Source: Gigantopelta aegis (Eukaryota > Mollusca > Gastropoda > Neomphalida > Peltospiridae). Taken from it: 64,000 nt of DNA. The notes beneath the pieces were generated by a model that was not told the DNA's origin, made no database searches, and worked only from the letters and a program-made list of their open reading frames with translations. Positions within the stretch are counted from its first letter, which is position 1; every line of letters starts with the position of its first letter. The stretch covers positions 5,959,834 to 6,023,833 of the forward strand of contig NC_054708.1 of NCBI RefSeq assembly GCF_016097555.1, in the 5' to 3' direction. Made by a program: the position numbers and the translations under genes. Shown one piece after another: positions 26,570-39,260 of the stretch.

Positions 26570-28828
26570 CTGTGGTATATCTCATGTGACAATAGGCAGG
26601 TGTTTACAGTCTAGATTCTGGTATATATCTAACCTCTTGTATATTTCGTGTGAAAGTACGCTTGTATTTATGACCTAACCTATGTGGTATATTTTGTGTG
26701 ACAGTAGGCAGGTATTTACGACCTAACCTCTGTGGTATATTTCATGTGGCAACAGGTAGGCATTTACGACCTAACGTCTATGGTACATTTCGTTTGGCAA
26801 TATGCATGTATTTACAACCTAACCTCCGTGATATAGTTAGTGTTTTAATAGGCAGGTATTTACGACCTAATGTCTATGGTAAATTTCCTGTGACAATAGG
26901 CGGGTATTTACGATCTTAACATCTGGTACATTTCGTGTGGCAATAGGCAGGTATTACAACCTAATCTCTGGTACATTTCGTGTGACAGTAGACAGGTATT
27001 ACAACCTAATCTCTGGTACATTTCGTGTGGCAATAAGCAGGTATTACAACCTAATCTCTGGTACATTTCGTGTAGCAATAGACAGGTATTTACAACCTAA
27101 TCTCTGGTACATTTCGTATGGCAATAAGCAGGTATTACAACCTAATCTCTGGTACATTTCGTGTAGCAATAGACAGGTATTTACAACCTAATCTCTGGTA
27201 CATTTCGTGTCGCAATAGGCAGGTATTACAACCTAATATCTGGTACATTTCGTATGGCAATAAGCAGGTATTACAACCTAATCTCTGGTACATTTCGTGT
27301 AGCAATAGACAGGTATTTACAACCTAATATCTGGTACATTTCGTGTGGCAATAAGCAGGTATTACAACCTAATCTCTGGTACATTTCGTGTAGCAATAGA
27401 CAGGTATTTACAACCTAATCTCTGGTACATTTCGTGTGGCAATAGGCAGGTATTACAACCTAATCTCTGGTACATTTCGTGTGGCAATAGGCAGGTATTA
27501 CAACCTAATCTCTGGTACATTTCGTTTGGCAATAGACATGTATTACAACCTAATCTCAGGTATATTTCATGTGACAGTAGACGGGTATTTACGACCTAAC
27601 CTCTGTAGTATATTTCATGTGTCAGTAGACGAATATTTACGACCTAACCTCTGTAGTATATTTCATGTGACAGTAGACAGGTATTTATGACCTAACCTCT
27701 GTAGTATAGTTCATGTGACAGTAGACAGGTATTTACGACCTAACCTCAGGTATATTTCATGTGGCAGTAGACAGGTATTTACGACCTAACCTCTGTGGTA
27801 TATTTCGTGTGACAGTAGGCAGGTATTTACGACCTAACGACTGTGGTATATTTCGTGTGACAGTAGGCAGGTATTTACGACCTAACCTCTGTGGTATATT
27901 TCGTGTGACAGTAGGCAGGTATTTACGACCTAACCTCTGTAGTATATTTCATGTGACAGTAGGCAGGTATTTACGACCTAACCTCTGTGGATTTCGTGTG
28001 ACAGTAGGCAGGTATTTACGACCTAACGACTGTGGTATATTTCGTGTGACAGTAGGCAGGTATTTACGACCTAACGACTGTGGTATATTTCGTGTGACAG
28101 TAGGCAGGTATTTACGACCTAACCTCTGTGGTATATTTCGTGTGACAGTAGGCAGGTATTTACGACCTAACCTCTGTAGTATATTTCATGTGACAGTAGG
28201 CAGGTATTTACGACCTAACCTCTGTGGATTTCGTGTGACAGTAGGCAGGTATTTACGACCTAACGACTGTGGTATATTTCGTGTGACAGTAGGCAGGTAT
28301 TTACGACCTAACGACTGTGGTATATTTCGTGTGACAGTAGGCAGGTATTTACGACCTAACGACTGTAGTATATTTCGTGTGACAGTAGGCAGGTATTTAC
28401 GACCTAACGACTGTAGTATTTCGTGTGACAGTAGGCAGGTATTTACGACCTAACGACTTTTATATTTCGTGTGACAGTAGGCAGGTATTTACGACCTAAC
28501 GTTTGTGATGTAGTTCGTGTAGTAGTAGGCAGGTATTTACGACCTAACGACTGTGGTATATTTCGTGTGACAGTAGGCAGGTATTTACGACCTAACGACT
28601 GGTATATTTCGTGTGACAGTAGGCAGGTATTTACGACCTAACGTTTGTGATGTGGTTCGTGTAGTAGTAGGCAGGTATTTACGACTTAACGACTGTGGTA
28701 TATTTCGTGTGACAGTAGGCAGGTATTTACGACCTAACGACTGTGGTATATTTCGTGTGACAGTAGGCAGGTATTTACGACCTAACGTTTGTGATGTAGT
28801 TCGTGTAGTAGTAGGCGGGTATTTAGTA
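26570..28828 (+). repeat. large minisatellite, 45- to 48-bp units
   Basis: About 48 copies. The left half (26935-27545) uses 45-46-bp units with CAATAAGCAGGTATTACAAC; the right half (27760-28460) uses 48-bp units with GACAGTAGGCAGGTATTTAC and GACCTAACGACTGTGG. Because 48 is a multiple of three, one frame stays open for 230 codons (27761-28453) as a 16-residue repeat; with changing unit lengths elsewhere I regard this as non-coding. Confidence 0.95.
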
Positions 28829-29160
28829 GATTTAAACTGATTGCATGTCTATCATTACTAAATTAGGTTGTGACTGTCAAATTGATAGACAGGCTGCAAT
28901 GACTTAATTTTTATTTTTTATTATTATTATTACTGTACTGCACAGTATTATTAATTAATTAATTTATTTATTTATTTATTTATGTTGGGTGTTTTTACTG
29001 GCGGTTTTGTGTTTTGTTGTGTGTTTGTTTCTTTGTTGTTTTTCTTTTAATTCGCACACCAGTACTGGCAAATACTTTGATATCCTAATCTGCCTTCGAT
29101 ATTTTTAGTTCATTTTAGTGTGACTGTCGTTAAACACTCATTAAGTTATTCGTCATTTTT
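28829..29160. other. spacer between tandem arrays, no gene seen
   Basis: AT-rich with TTATTTATTTATTTATG microsatellite at about 28960-28985. Nothing else recognised. Confidence 0.5.
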
Positions 29161-29162
29161 CC

Positions 29163-29282
29163 GCGGTCCCAACGTATTTATAAATAGATGTGATTTTCAG
29201 ACGAAGTCCCAACATATAAATAGATGGGATTTTCAGACGAAGAAGTCCCAACATATAAATAGATGGGATTTTCAGACGAAAT
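29163..29282 (+). repeat. short tandem repeat, ~38-bp unit, 3 copies
   Basis: Three copies of a unit with GTCCCAACATATAAATAGAT and GGGATTTTCAGACGAA, differing slightly in length. Confidence 0.9.
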
Positions 29283-29639
29283 CCTTCCTTCCTCTTCATT
29301 TTCATAATGGTATCGTAATAGTGCTCATCCATTGTAGTGTTTAACGTCCGAAACATTGCGTTAGTACCTATGTGTATATGGCTATATGTACATATCTAGA
29401 CAGACAACCGTTATCGTATGATGCAGTTACACGTGTATGACAAAGGTATGCGGAAGTGAATCTTCTTATTTGTAGCCTATAGGAATAAAATAAACAACAT
29501 CGACAGCTAGTGACGAGATGTCTTGTGTACGAACACCGTAACTCAGACAAGACTGTCCTCGAGGCGGGGATGGGATACAAAATGAGAATGTTGTCAGATT
29601 GTGGAACGCGGAAATGTTTGAACCTTTTTGAAAGTTCAT

Positions 29640-30806
29640 CATACAGTAACGGGGCATCACACAGTAACTGGGGCATCACACAGTAACTGGGGCATCACAC
29701 AGTAACGGGGCATCATACAGTAACCGGGGAATCACACAGTAACAGGGCATCATACAGTAACTGGGCATCGTACAGTAACCTGGGAATCACACAGTAACCA
29801 GGGCATCACACAGTAACAGGGCATCATACAGTAACAGGGCATCACACAGTAACCGGGGAATCACACAGTAACCTGGGAATCACACAGTAACCGGGGTATC
29901 ACACAGTAACAGGGCATCATACAGTAACAGGGGAATCACACAGTAACAGGGCATCACACAGTAACAGGGAATCACACAGTAATAGGACACCACACAGTAA
30001 CGGGCATCGTACAGTAATAGGGCATCGCACAGTAATAGGGCATCGTACAGTAATAGGGCATCACACAGCAATAGGGCATCACACAGTAATAGGGCATCAT
30101 ACAGTAACCGGGCATCATACAGTAACCGAGCATCACACAGTAACATGGCATACAACAACAGGGCATCATACAGTAACAGGGCATCATACGGTAACCGGGG
30201 AATCACACAGTAACCGGGGAATCACACAGTAACAGGGCATCACACAGTAACAGGGCATCACACAGTAACATGGCATCGTACAGTAACGGACATCAAACAG
30301 TAACGGGCATCACACAGTAACAGGGCACCATACAGTAACAGGGCATCATACAGTAGCAGGGCATCACACAGTAACAGGGCATCAAACAGTAACGGACATC
30401 AAACTGTAACGGATATAATACAGTAATAGGGCATCATACAGTAACCGGGGAATCACACAATAACCTGGGAATCGGAGAGTAACAGGGTATCACACAGTAA
30501 CAGGGTATCGCACAGTAACGGTGCATCACACAGTAACAGACATCATACAGTAACCGGGGAATCACACAGTAACCGGGGAATCGGAGAGTAACAGGGTATC
30601 ACACAGTAACAGGGTATCACACAGTAACGGTGCACCACACAGTAACGGGGCATCATACAGTAACCGGGGAATCACACAGTAACCGGGGAATCAGAGAGTA
30701 ACGGGGCATCATACAGTAACGGGGCATCATACAGTAACGGACATCAAACAGTAACGGGCATTACACAATAACGGCATCATATAGTAGCGGGCATCATACA
30801 GTAGCG
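29640..30806 (+). repeat. minisatellite, ~18-bp units (CAGTAACNGGGCATCACA)
   Basis: More than 60 imperfect copies of CACACAGTAACAGGGCATCA with one- to three-base length variants and higher-order patterns (for example CCGGGGAATCACACAGTAAC blocks). It ends directly in a tRNA-like SINE head at about 30806. Confidence 0.95.
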
Positions 30807-30890
30807 ACATAGCTCAGTGATAAAGCCTTAGGATCGATCCCCGACAGTGGCCCATTGGGTTATTTCTCAATCCAGACCTCTTTAAGCTGG
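30806..30890 (+). mobile_element. SINE head fragment
   Basis: CATAGCTCAGTGATAAAGCC followed by GGATCGATCCCCG and CCCATTGGGTTATTTCTC: the tRNA-like head and first body bases of family 1, cut off after about 85 bp. Confidence 0.65.
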
Positions 30891-30900
30891 ATGTGCAGAT

Positions 30901-30925
30901 GGGGGGGGGGGGGGGGGGGGGGGGG
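30901..30925 (+). repeat. poly(G) run, about 25 bases
   Basis: Uninterrupted G run shortly downstream of the SINE head. Confidence 0.95.
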
Positions 30926-31350
30926 TCTAAACTATTGCTAGCGAAGTTTTAGGGAAAGTCCGAATCATACCTCATACATATTTTTTAATTTCGCTCGAAG
31001 ATGTGGGGGTTTGACCCCCGAAACACACCTCTGCCCCTCCCTCGCCTTCCCTTCCCCTCCCCAAACCCCTTAAAAATAAGAGTTTGACTTTTTCAACTTT
31101 CAATAGTTTATTTTGGTGATATCAGCTCGTGCTGTCGAACCAAACATGATGGTATATAATTACGACGAATGTCATAATACGTCGACACGTAATCTGCTTT
31201 TATTACCTGGTGCTAAACAGTGAGGAAAATAGCCGGAAGCTACGGGATTAATTGGATAATGTTTCTCTTTAGTTCGCTTGATGTCACTCGTCAATGCGTT
31301 AGCGATTCACCTGGAGCCATCTGTCAACGTTGTGCATGTTGGAGACATAG

Positions 31351-31740
31351 TTAAAGGGACATTCCTGAGTTTGCTGCATTGTAAGATGTTTCCAAAAACT
31401 AAAATATTTCTACGATTAAACTTACAGATTAAATATATTTTCTTGTTTAGAATATCAGTGTCTGTATATCCAATGTGTTTCTGGTCGTCTTAATATTTGT
31501 AAGAAGCCCAAGCTGGATTTTGTCTTTAAATAATTTCGTACGTACGAAAAAATATATTTGAGGAAATAAAATGAAATTTAACCTAGTACAAATATTAGAA
31601 CGGTCAGAAACACGTTTAATATACAGCCACTAATATATTATGCAGAAAAATGTATTTGATATGTAATTACAATCGTTAAAAAGTCTCTATTAGTCGATAA
31701 CATCTTAAACATGGCACCAAACTCGTGAATGTCCATTTAA
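31351..31740. mobile_element. MITE with TTAA ends
   Basis: Left end TTAAAGGGACATTCCTGAGT TTGCTG; right end CAAACTCGTGAATGTCCATT TAA: about 25-bp inverted repeats bounded by TTAA at both ends, the target duplicated by piggyBac- and Kolobok-type transposases. The 390-bp body has no transposase frame, so it is non-autonomous. Confidence 0.8.
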
Positions 31741-32360
31741 CCCGAATACCGTCCTAACTTTCTATGTTGCTAATTGCGGTGCACAATAATTTATTTATTT
31801 TATTTTATTTTTTGTACATAGTAAAATACTGTCAACTGTGTTTTTCAGTATAGGTGTTCTGTATGCAGATATTGGCTAATAAAGTCATTGTAACAACCGT
31901 CGGTTTGTAAAATGCAAAACAGATATAAACCATCTGCATATAATATATGTGCGTATTTTCACTCTGTTCGTGTCGCGTGTATCATGGGTGAACACATTTC
32001 GGTTAGCATAAGCATTTGGTTCTTAAGCATATCAACATTTATTACTCCAGCAGGCATTCATAACGGGGAAAATAAAAATCATAATTTCTGGCAAAGTACA
32101 CACAATGGCGTCACGTAGTTTAAAGCATTTGCATTTTCTGGTTTCAGTGTTAAACTTGTAAGAAAATGGTAGTTTAATGCAGTTCATAGAACTTTGGGTT
32201 TTGAAAAATATCTGTGAACCGTGAATAAAATATAAAGTTAAAGCAATACCCAGAACAGTAAAGTAGTTTCTATATACATGGACGTGTAGCTGATGTAGGC
32301 TATATCGAAAAATAAAGGCTTTTAAAACTCCCAAATAGCAGGGATAATAAATAGAATAAC
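31741..32360. other. gene-poor stretch, nothing recognised
   Basis: AT-rich DNA without recognised gene, RNA or repeat. Confidence 0.45.
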
Positions 32361-32490
32361 AGACTCGGTTCCAGTTATTATGAAATTTATGTCCCTCGTG
32401 AAATAATTTCACTTTTCACTCGTTAAAGCTCGTGACAAGTGAAAATTATTTCACTCGGGACATAAATTTGATAATAACTGGTAACTCGTT
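32361..32490. mobile_element. hairpin MITE, ~50-bp arms
   Basis: The left arm CCAGTTATTATGAAATTTAT GTCCCTCGTGAAATAATTTC pairs with the right arm GAAAATTATTTCACTCGGGA CATAAATTTGATAATAACTG around a short loop. An almost complete foldback of about 120 bp. Confidence 0.8.
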
Positions 32491-34547
32491 TACCTATGTA
32501 GCGTAGTTTACAGCACGTGCGTTAAACACTGTAGCATGCATCAGCAGTAAATATTGTTAACTACGTCACCTGTTTCGGTGAGTGAAACATTTATTGGTAC
32601 AGCATACAGCAAAAACTTTTCAGTGTTTTATCAAAATATGTATGTTGTTCAACAAAACATGTAAATATTTTAAGGCAAATTACAAAATGGAGTGCTCAAG
32701 AACCAACGTTAACAGACAACATTTTAGGAAAACGAATATAACAATTCTGATGTCTTCCAATCGTGTTAGAAATGACTGGTTATAATGGTAAAATTGTTTG
32801 GTTAAAAATATAAGCTGTATTCAGAGTTTTAATAAATATATAAACAGATATTCAGAAAGATATTTACCTTAAAACATATATATAAGGACCATATATTTTT
32901 GGCAAGTATCTTTAAAGAGAGTTTTGCAAACAGACAGCGTGACAATCATGTGACTTTATAACTAGATAGCAGTACAGTTGAGAACAGACAAAAATAGTTT
33001 TTTAAAATTAAGGTTTTTTCAAATGACAGTGTTTGAAAATCATTAAAAAAAAAAAAAGGTATTAAGAAATGGGCCGGTTTTAAGAGTGGGTCAAGTTCAA
33101 TCTTGCTTTCTTTGCTCGTTTTAACCTTGTTTTTACGAACATTTCTGTGAATGTGACAGGCATTTGTTACTTTCCCCGTGCAAAAGTCAACGACGTCAGA
33201 AATCTTCAAATGTGCGTACTGTTGTGCACAAACACGCAACCATCGAAACGGGAATCTCACCGAAACAACGGGTCAACGGACAATAAGGTAGTCCCATGTG
33301 TGGATTTTAAATGTGTTGAGTGCTTTGTTAAATACAATATTTCATTTAAAGCTCCATCGCCAATATGCATGCATTACATGCCACTGTATTGTTCATAGAT
33401 ATACTTTAGTTCACGTGTACGCAGTTGTATTTTGATTACATGTATGGGCAGATGGTTGTCATACAAAGTGGCTTTTGTTTACACGTCGTTGACTGAAACA
33501 AATGTCATTAACGTAAGACAGCGTCAAGCGTTAAATAGGTCTCGTGAACATGGCCGCGCATTCTAGAAGAAGCTTATTGAAACTGGATATCGTGCTTGTT
33601 GATGATTCTGCCGGTGTTTTCAGAGTCGATATTTAAATTATGTATTCCCGGGGCGTAATCAAGCCGGCGATATGGCGCTTTTTGTTTTCGTCGAAAGTCG
33701 GCTTAAGTCGCCAAGGATAATAGTATTGAGCTATCGTAATGGCAAATGCTGTTCGTACACGGTTAAGCCAACACACGTAAACTTTGATACGTTTTATACA
33801 ATATTTACATTTGAACACCAAGTTAAGATAACTGAGAATTAGGAAAATATAGAGAGCTGTTTGATTGGAAAAATTACAAGTAGTGAGACTGTAGATTTGA
33901 AAACCTAGACACCACTGCTGCATGATTACAAGTAGTGAGACTGTAGATTTGAAAACCTAGACACCAGTGCTGCATGATTACAATCATAGAGAGCCACATA
34001 ATTTAAAACATATTATACGGACATACTATACAGAACTCTGTGTTTGTTTGGTTGGTTGGTTGTTTTTGCTGGGGGGTGGGGTGGGGTAAAAAAATAAAAC
34101 AACAGAAGCTAAACAAAAGGAACTAGCACCACCCCAGAAGAAACAAAAAACAACAACAACAAAAAAACAAAAAAAACAAAACAAGAAAAGTTGTAAAGTT
34201 AGTAATGAGTATTGCTTCAGTGTAGTTTATAAACGGAACCTGCAGAGGTCATCCGTGACAACTTGTTAAAACCTGCGTTGGGAATGAATAAATCAAGTGA
34301 TTACAATATAGTACACAGAGTTGAAACTCGGCTACAGAACGTGACTATACTGTTAGTGTTATTTGACATACACGTACTCTCGTAATTTCGATCCGTTTGT
34401 GTTGTATAATCATCACAGCACCGCATAGCGCTCGGTACACACGGAGTCATTTCAGTTAATGATTCGTTAATTGTTTTTAGAAATTATCGTTCTGGTAATA
34501 TATGTAGCCCCAAACTCATCACGTATATATCAGTGTTTACTAAGGAG
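32491..34547. other. gene-poor stretch with one small duplication
   Basis: 33873-33978 is a 52-bp tandem duplication (TTACAAGTAGTGAGACTGTA). 34130-34190 is CAACAA-rich. No gene is recognised on either strand. Confidence 0.5.
33873..33978 (+). repeat. 52-bp tandem duplication
   Basis: Two nearly identical copies starting TTACAAGTAGTGAGACTGTA at 33874 and 33926, differing at ACCACTGC versus ACCAGTGC. Confidence 0.95.
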
Positions 34548-34548
34548 G

Positions 34549-34658
<110 letters not shown>

Positions 34659-34916
34659 TGTGTGGAGTTTTTTTTTGTTTGTTTTTTTTTGTGTTTTTTT
34701 GGAGGTGCACTGTATCCAGTTGGCACGAGTTAATAATTAAAGTAAGAAAACATCAAGTATTACATTTCAGCGTCATACAAAATTTTATTGGTCCGTTTAA
34801 CTATTTTACAGTTTCATATAGTGTCGCACAACTCTATACAGAGTAGCCTCTATAATACATATTTTAGTTTTTAAAGGTCATTTTGTATTATTAATAATAC
34901 TATGTTTATACTGGGT

Positions 34917-35090
34917 GAGACTGGCTGGCGTAGCCATTACTTTATATTGGGCGGTCGACCACACTGTGAGTCACGTTGTGGCGTCAGAAAAATATATAAT
35001 GTGGTGTGTGTGTAGGGGTGTGTGTGTGTGATTGGAGGTGGGGCATTGCCTCATGTTCCCCACTCTGGTTACGCCAGCGGTGAGACTTAA
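34917..35090. mobile_element. short dispersed repeat (GGCGTAGCCATTACTT ends)
   Basis: Left end CTGGCTGGCGTAGCCATTAC; right end TCTGGTTACGCCAGCGGTGA, inverted relatives of each other. The interior GTCACGTTGTGGCGTCAGAA and TATATAATGTGG resemble 5712-5880. Confidence 0.6.
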
Positions 35091-35475
35091 AGTATCTCTC
35101 AGTCTGTCAGCGAAATGATTTCAGTAACTGTGTGATCTATTGTGTTATTATTTGCCATACAGTCGTCCTATAACCATAACGAGTTGCTTTTAACACATCG
35201 ACGATCAAAGACTTGTATTGGTCAGAGAGACAAAGAACCAACTTAATGTGTTTTAATATTTCTAGTGCTGCCGTACAAATGTGCTGGTAAACGTTTGCGT
35301 TTCAAGCAAAGGGGCGGATCGATATACGCCGCACGAAGCAATTGCCTTATGAATTAATAAAGAGTTCTGTCATGGATACGACGGATACTATATGTGGCTA
35401 GAATGTTCTAGTGAAGATGAAACATCTACCGTTACACTGACGTTACGTCTTGGTAGTTGTGTGTAGAGAAAGAAA

Positions 35476-35800
35476 AAACAAAGAACTGTTTTATTTAACG
35501 ACGCACTCAACACATTTTATTTACGGTTATATGGCGTCAGACATATGATTATTGACCACACAGATATTGAGAGAGGAAACCCGCTGTCGCCACTTCATGG
35601 GCAACTCTTTTTCGATTAGCAGCAAGGGATCTTTTATATGCACCATCCCACAGACAGGGTAGTACATACCACGGTCTATGATATACTAGTCGTGGTGATC
35701 TGGCTGGAACGAGAAATAGCCCAATAGGCCCACCGACGGGGATCGATCCCAGACCGACCGCGCATCGAGCGAACGCTTTACCACTGGGCTGCCTCCCGCC
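35476..35800 (-). mobile_element. SINE family 1, near full length
   Basis: On the minus strand: GCAGCCCAGTGGTAAAGCGT (A-box-like), GGTCTGGGATCGATCCCCG (B-box-like), the body with ATATAAAAGATCCCTTGCTG and the tail GTGAGT-type ending GTGCGTCGTTAAATAAAACA. One of the best-preserved copies. Confidence 0.88.
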
Positions 35801-35973
35801 CCCTTGTGTGTAGAGAGAACAATTAGGAAATCAATTTTATAGAACGTATTTGGCAGCGTTTGTGTTGTCGTTGGCCAAATGGTCATATACAAATTATAGA
35901 GGAATTTGCTCTTAATTTTATATAGAATTCACTGAAAGTTTCTTCTTGCCGTTTGTGTACGTGAAGGCCAAAT

Positions 35974-36255
35974 GACAAAGCGCTCACCTAATGTGCGCTC
36001 GGTTTAGGATCGATCCCCATCAGTACACCCATTAGGCTATTTCTCGTTCCTGCTAGTGCTCCACCACTGGTATATCATAGTCTGTGGTATGTGCTATCAT
36101 GTCTATGGGATGGTGCATATAAAAGATCCCGTGCTACTAATGAAAAACAATGTAGCGGATTTCATATATGTCAGAATTACCAAATGTTTGACATCGAATA
36201 GCCGATGATTAATAAAGCAATGTGCTCTTGTGCTGTCGTTAAACAATGTTTTAAC
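35974..36255 (+). mobile_element. SINE family 1, variant 3' half
   Basis: The head GCTCGGTTTAGGATCGATCC and body ATATAAAAGATCCCGTGCTA match family 1, but the 3' half uses the ACCAAATGTTTGACATCGAA TAGCCGATGATTAATAAA version, also seen at 6538 and 14899. Confidence 0.8.
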
Positions 36256-37137
36256 TTTAAACAAAACAAATTTTAACTTTCAGTATAAGTGACGTGTTAC
36301 CAACCAGGTACTCTGTTTGAAACGACGTCCTACGTAGAAGTGCCATGTTTAAAACTGATATCTCTCCAGGTTCTAAAACGCGTTATGTCCCAGCTCGGAC
36401 AATACGTGCAGAACATTTTCACACAGCGATTGCTGTGGCGTTCATTTCTCGTTGTGTTTTATTGATCTGAAAACAATACAAATTGAACATATCACGTGAA
36501 AATAATTTACTCCACTCTGGTGAGCGCAGTATTTACACTGACGTTAGAACAAAAATAAGGTGCGATCTTTTTCGTTTGTTGAAGTATGTATTGAATTGTT
36601 CACATGTGTAACTGCTGTTGCTTTGAAGTCAGGTTTGTTGTTGTTTTTGTAACACGTAAGCATACAGTTCGTTCAAGGTGAGCATGCGGAATGTACCCCG
36701 GTGGTATTAGTTCCATCTGAGGCGTAGCTGACTGCAAAATCAATTCATCACGATGGACCTAATGGGCTGTGTACTAACAACCCAGTGCTTCACGACTAGT
36801 GTATTAAAGGCCGTGAAATAAATCTTTCTGTTCATTCGTTCGTTCGTTCGTTCGTTCGTTCATCCATTTCAATTTACTTTCGTGCTCATATCTAATTAAA
36901 GTTCAAGCACGTTTTCTTGGGTATACACCTCAGCTATGTGGACTGTGTGTTCAAGATAGTGGGTTAATGATTATAGCGAGAGAAGTCGACCCCCCCCCCC
37001 CCCCCACCTCCTCCAACCGGTGGCGTTTTGTTTCAGTATTCCCCCGGACCCCCCTAAGCAACTCGGGCCTAAACGACCCCCCCCCCCCCCCCTCAAAATC
37101 CTGGCTACGGGCCTGAGTGGCCTTACAACTCCCGACA
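36256..37137. other. gene-poor stretch with SINE-2 tail and C runs
   Basis: 36836-36860 is (CGTT)n. 36860-36985 matches the 3' part of SINE family 2 (TTTCGTGCTCATATCTAATT). C runs at 36990-37006 and about 37078-37092 lie in a dispersed repeat with GGCTACGGGCCTGAGTGG. Confidence 0.5.
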
Positions 37138-37448
37138 GAAAAAAAAGAAATGTTTTATTTAACTACGCACTCAACATATTTTATTTACGGTTATATGGCG
37201 TCAGACATGGTTAAGGACCACACAGATATTGAGAGAGGAAACCCGTTTTCGCTTCTTCATGGGCTACTCTTTTCGATTAGAAGAAAGGGTTCTTTTATAT
37301 CCCATAGACAGAGTAGTGCATACCACGGCCTTTGATATACCAGTCGTGGTGCACTGGTTGGAATGAGAAATAGCCCAATGGGCTCACCGACGGGGATCGA
37401 CCCCAAACCGACCGTGCATCGAGCGAGCGCCTTACCACTGGGCTACGT
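37138..37448 (-). mobile_element. SINE family 1, near full length
   Basis: Minus-strand head ACGTAGCCCAGTGGTAAGGC and GGGGTCGATCCCCGTCGG, the shared body, and a tail reaching ATTTCTTTTTTTTC. Several point differences from the 35476 copy. Confidence 0.88.
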
Positions 37449-39124
37449 GCCGTCCAACTCAACTCAAGTTATTCGGCAGAACCGGGGTTATTTTGTCGTC
37501 AGATGGTGTGACATTAAAATATCAAACACTGACCGCTGGTTAAATATAAAGAGAGTGCTGTTAAATAAAGATGGAATTCCATTGGACAAAATATTCGAAA
37601 CCTTTGTAGGTCAAGGACGTGAATATTGTTCTGGCAGTACTAAACTTCAAAACACAAATGTTTGGCTTGGGGTTTCTCTACATCCAGTAGCCGATCATTT
37701 TGTTCCATAAGCGTACGAGACGGGGGGTGGGGTGGGGGTTGTGGGGGGGGGGGGGGGGGGGGGTCTGGAGCAAATCTTCGAATTCGGCGAAAATCGATGG
37801 TGGCGTTAGGGAAAAACGAGCTGGCCTGAATCCTTTTCACCTTGTATTTCCATTTTTTCAACACTGTTTTCTAACTTTATCCAAGTGAGTTAAAGGTTTG
37901 TAAATTAACCAAACTTAGTGTCAGTGTTCACTGTTTGAAACTAGGTTCTGCTACCGTAATACCACGAATTGGAGGTAAGAGTGATATTCATGTTATCAAA
38001 CGGATTATCACGCTAGGTCCGTCGGGAGTTCATGCATGTCTTCCCATAACTTACACGCGAGATCGCAGATCAGTTTCGTTCTTCTGATGTACCGAATTCT
38101 ACCATTCTAACAAAGCATAAACAGCACCTCTATGAAGATAATTAATGTTTGTTTAACGACACCACATCACATTCTTTAATCAACAGCTAGCATCCTCGGT
38201 ATCAAATCATTGTTAGTTTTCATAAATAGCACATATAGGTCAATGAGTCAGCGAAAAACCCCACCCGCAATACATGATCAGGGCCGCATCTCTGCCCAAT
38301 GCAGAGTCGAATGGGTATTTGGCAAAACAGTGGTTGATTCGATCAGTCTGTATCTAGTGGCACGTCTATAGGACAGCCACTCCCGAGGAGACCCTTCTAG
38401 CACCGGAACAAAACTATCACCGGACAATACAGCTGTGAAGACATGCCCTCATGATTCACTGTCATAACAGATAGGATATATTCAGTGTTCGCGAAAGGTG
38501 GCTCCCTTTATTAGTACTGTCAATACAGTTGTCAAGTACGTCATTTCATCTAAAACTATGAAAACGTAATAAATGTGCAAGAGTTTTACCGAAGAGATGA
38601 AAACGTATGCACAAATTCAAAATGAGGAATAGCATCAGTCATAATGTTGGTCAGTGATGCATCGTATTTAGTAGATATAGCCTCCAACTGTCTACCATAA
38701 AAGGTTTTTTGGATACCTGGACATCATAATCCTGATGGAACCATTACTGTGTTGGAATGGTATGGCATTTCTTGAAATCTGAACACAATGAGCATGCATT
38801 AAGTTATCTTAAAGTTGTGATATGTAGACATCAAAAGCTGGAGCAGAATGTATAATGCTTGACATAAAGGGAAAAATTACTGTCATCCATTTTTACATAC
38901 AGCTTAGTTTGGAGACCAGTGCTTTTTTACAGGAGAGGTGACAGGTTGATACAGTTTAGGAGGGGGAGAGTACCGAGTAGATATAATTTTGGAAATCTTG
39001 TGCTTTGGTTTTTGTTGGGGGTTTTGGGTTTTTTTTTTTTTTTTTTTTTTTTTGGGGGGTAATTAACGTGAAACATACTTTCTTGTTTACTTAAATTAAA
39101 AAATACACGTTCTATTTATTTCAG
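37449..39124. other. gene-poor stretch upstream of the membrane-protein gene
   Basis: 37742-37763 is a G run in the dispersed repeat shared with 21340-21600. 39030-39053 is a T run. 38147-38480 (GTTTAACGACACCACATCAC onward) looks like an old repeat. No exon is recognised. Confidence 0.45.
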
Positions 39125-39260
39125 ATTTGAATTGCTGACATCATTAGCCGACTAACAGACCTGATGGTCACGTGATGTGATTAGACGATGCGGCAGACGA
39201 CATCAACGATCTTTCTGCACGCGCTGTCCAGTTTTAACATCATCCTCATCTGTCTCGCCA
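39125..39260 (+). CDS. membrane-protein exon with 5' UTR and signal peptide
   Basis: The acceptor TCTATTTATTTCAG ends at 39124; ATG at 39188; donor GCCA|GTACGT at 39260/39261. The 73 coding nt end in phase 1 and match the phase of the next exon. The acceptor upstream of the ATG means at least one untranslated exon lies further left. Confidence 0.8.

Noticed and set aside
27761..28453. A 230-codon repetitive open frame in the minisatellite
   Set aside because: The 48-bp unit keeps a frame open by arithmetic alone; neighbouring units of other lengths break it, and no start, splice site or domain supports a protein.
29640..30806. CRISPR-like array
   Set aside because: Units are 17-20 bp tandem repeats without unique spacers, in an animal genome with introns.
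35700..35800. tRNA gene (also at 25.5, 37.4, 39.4 and 54.6 kb)
   Set aside because: A- and B-box-like motifs are present, but no cloverleaf could be drawn with confidence and the same SINE body follows each one; they are SINE heads.
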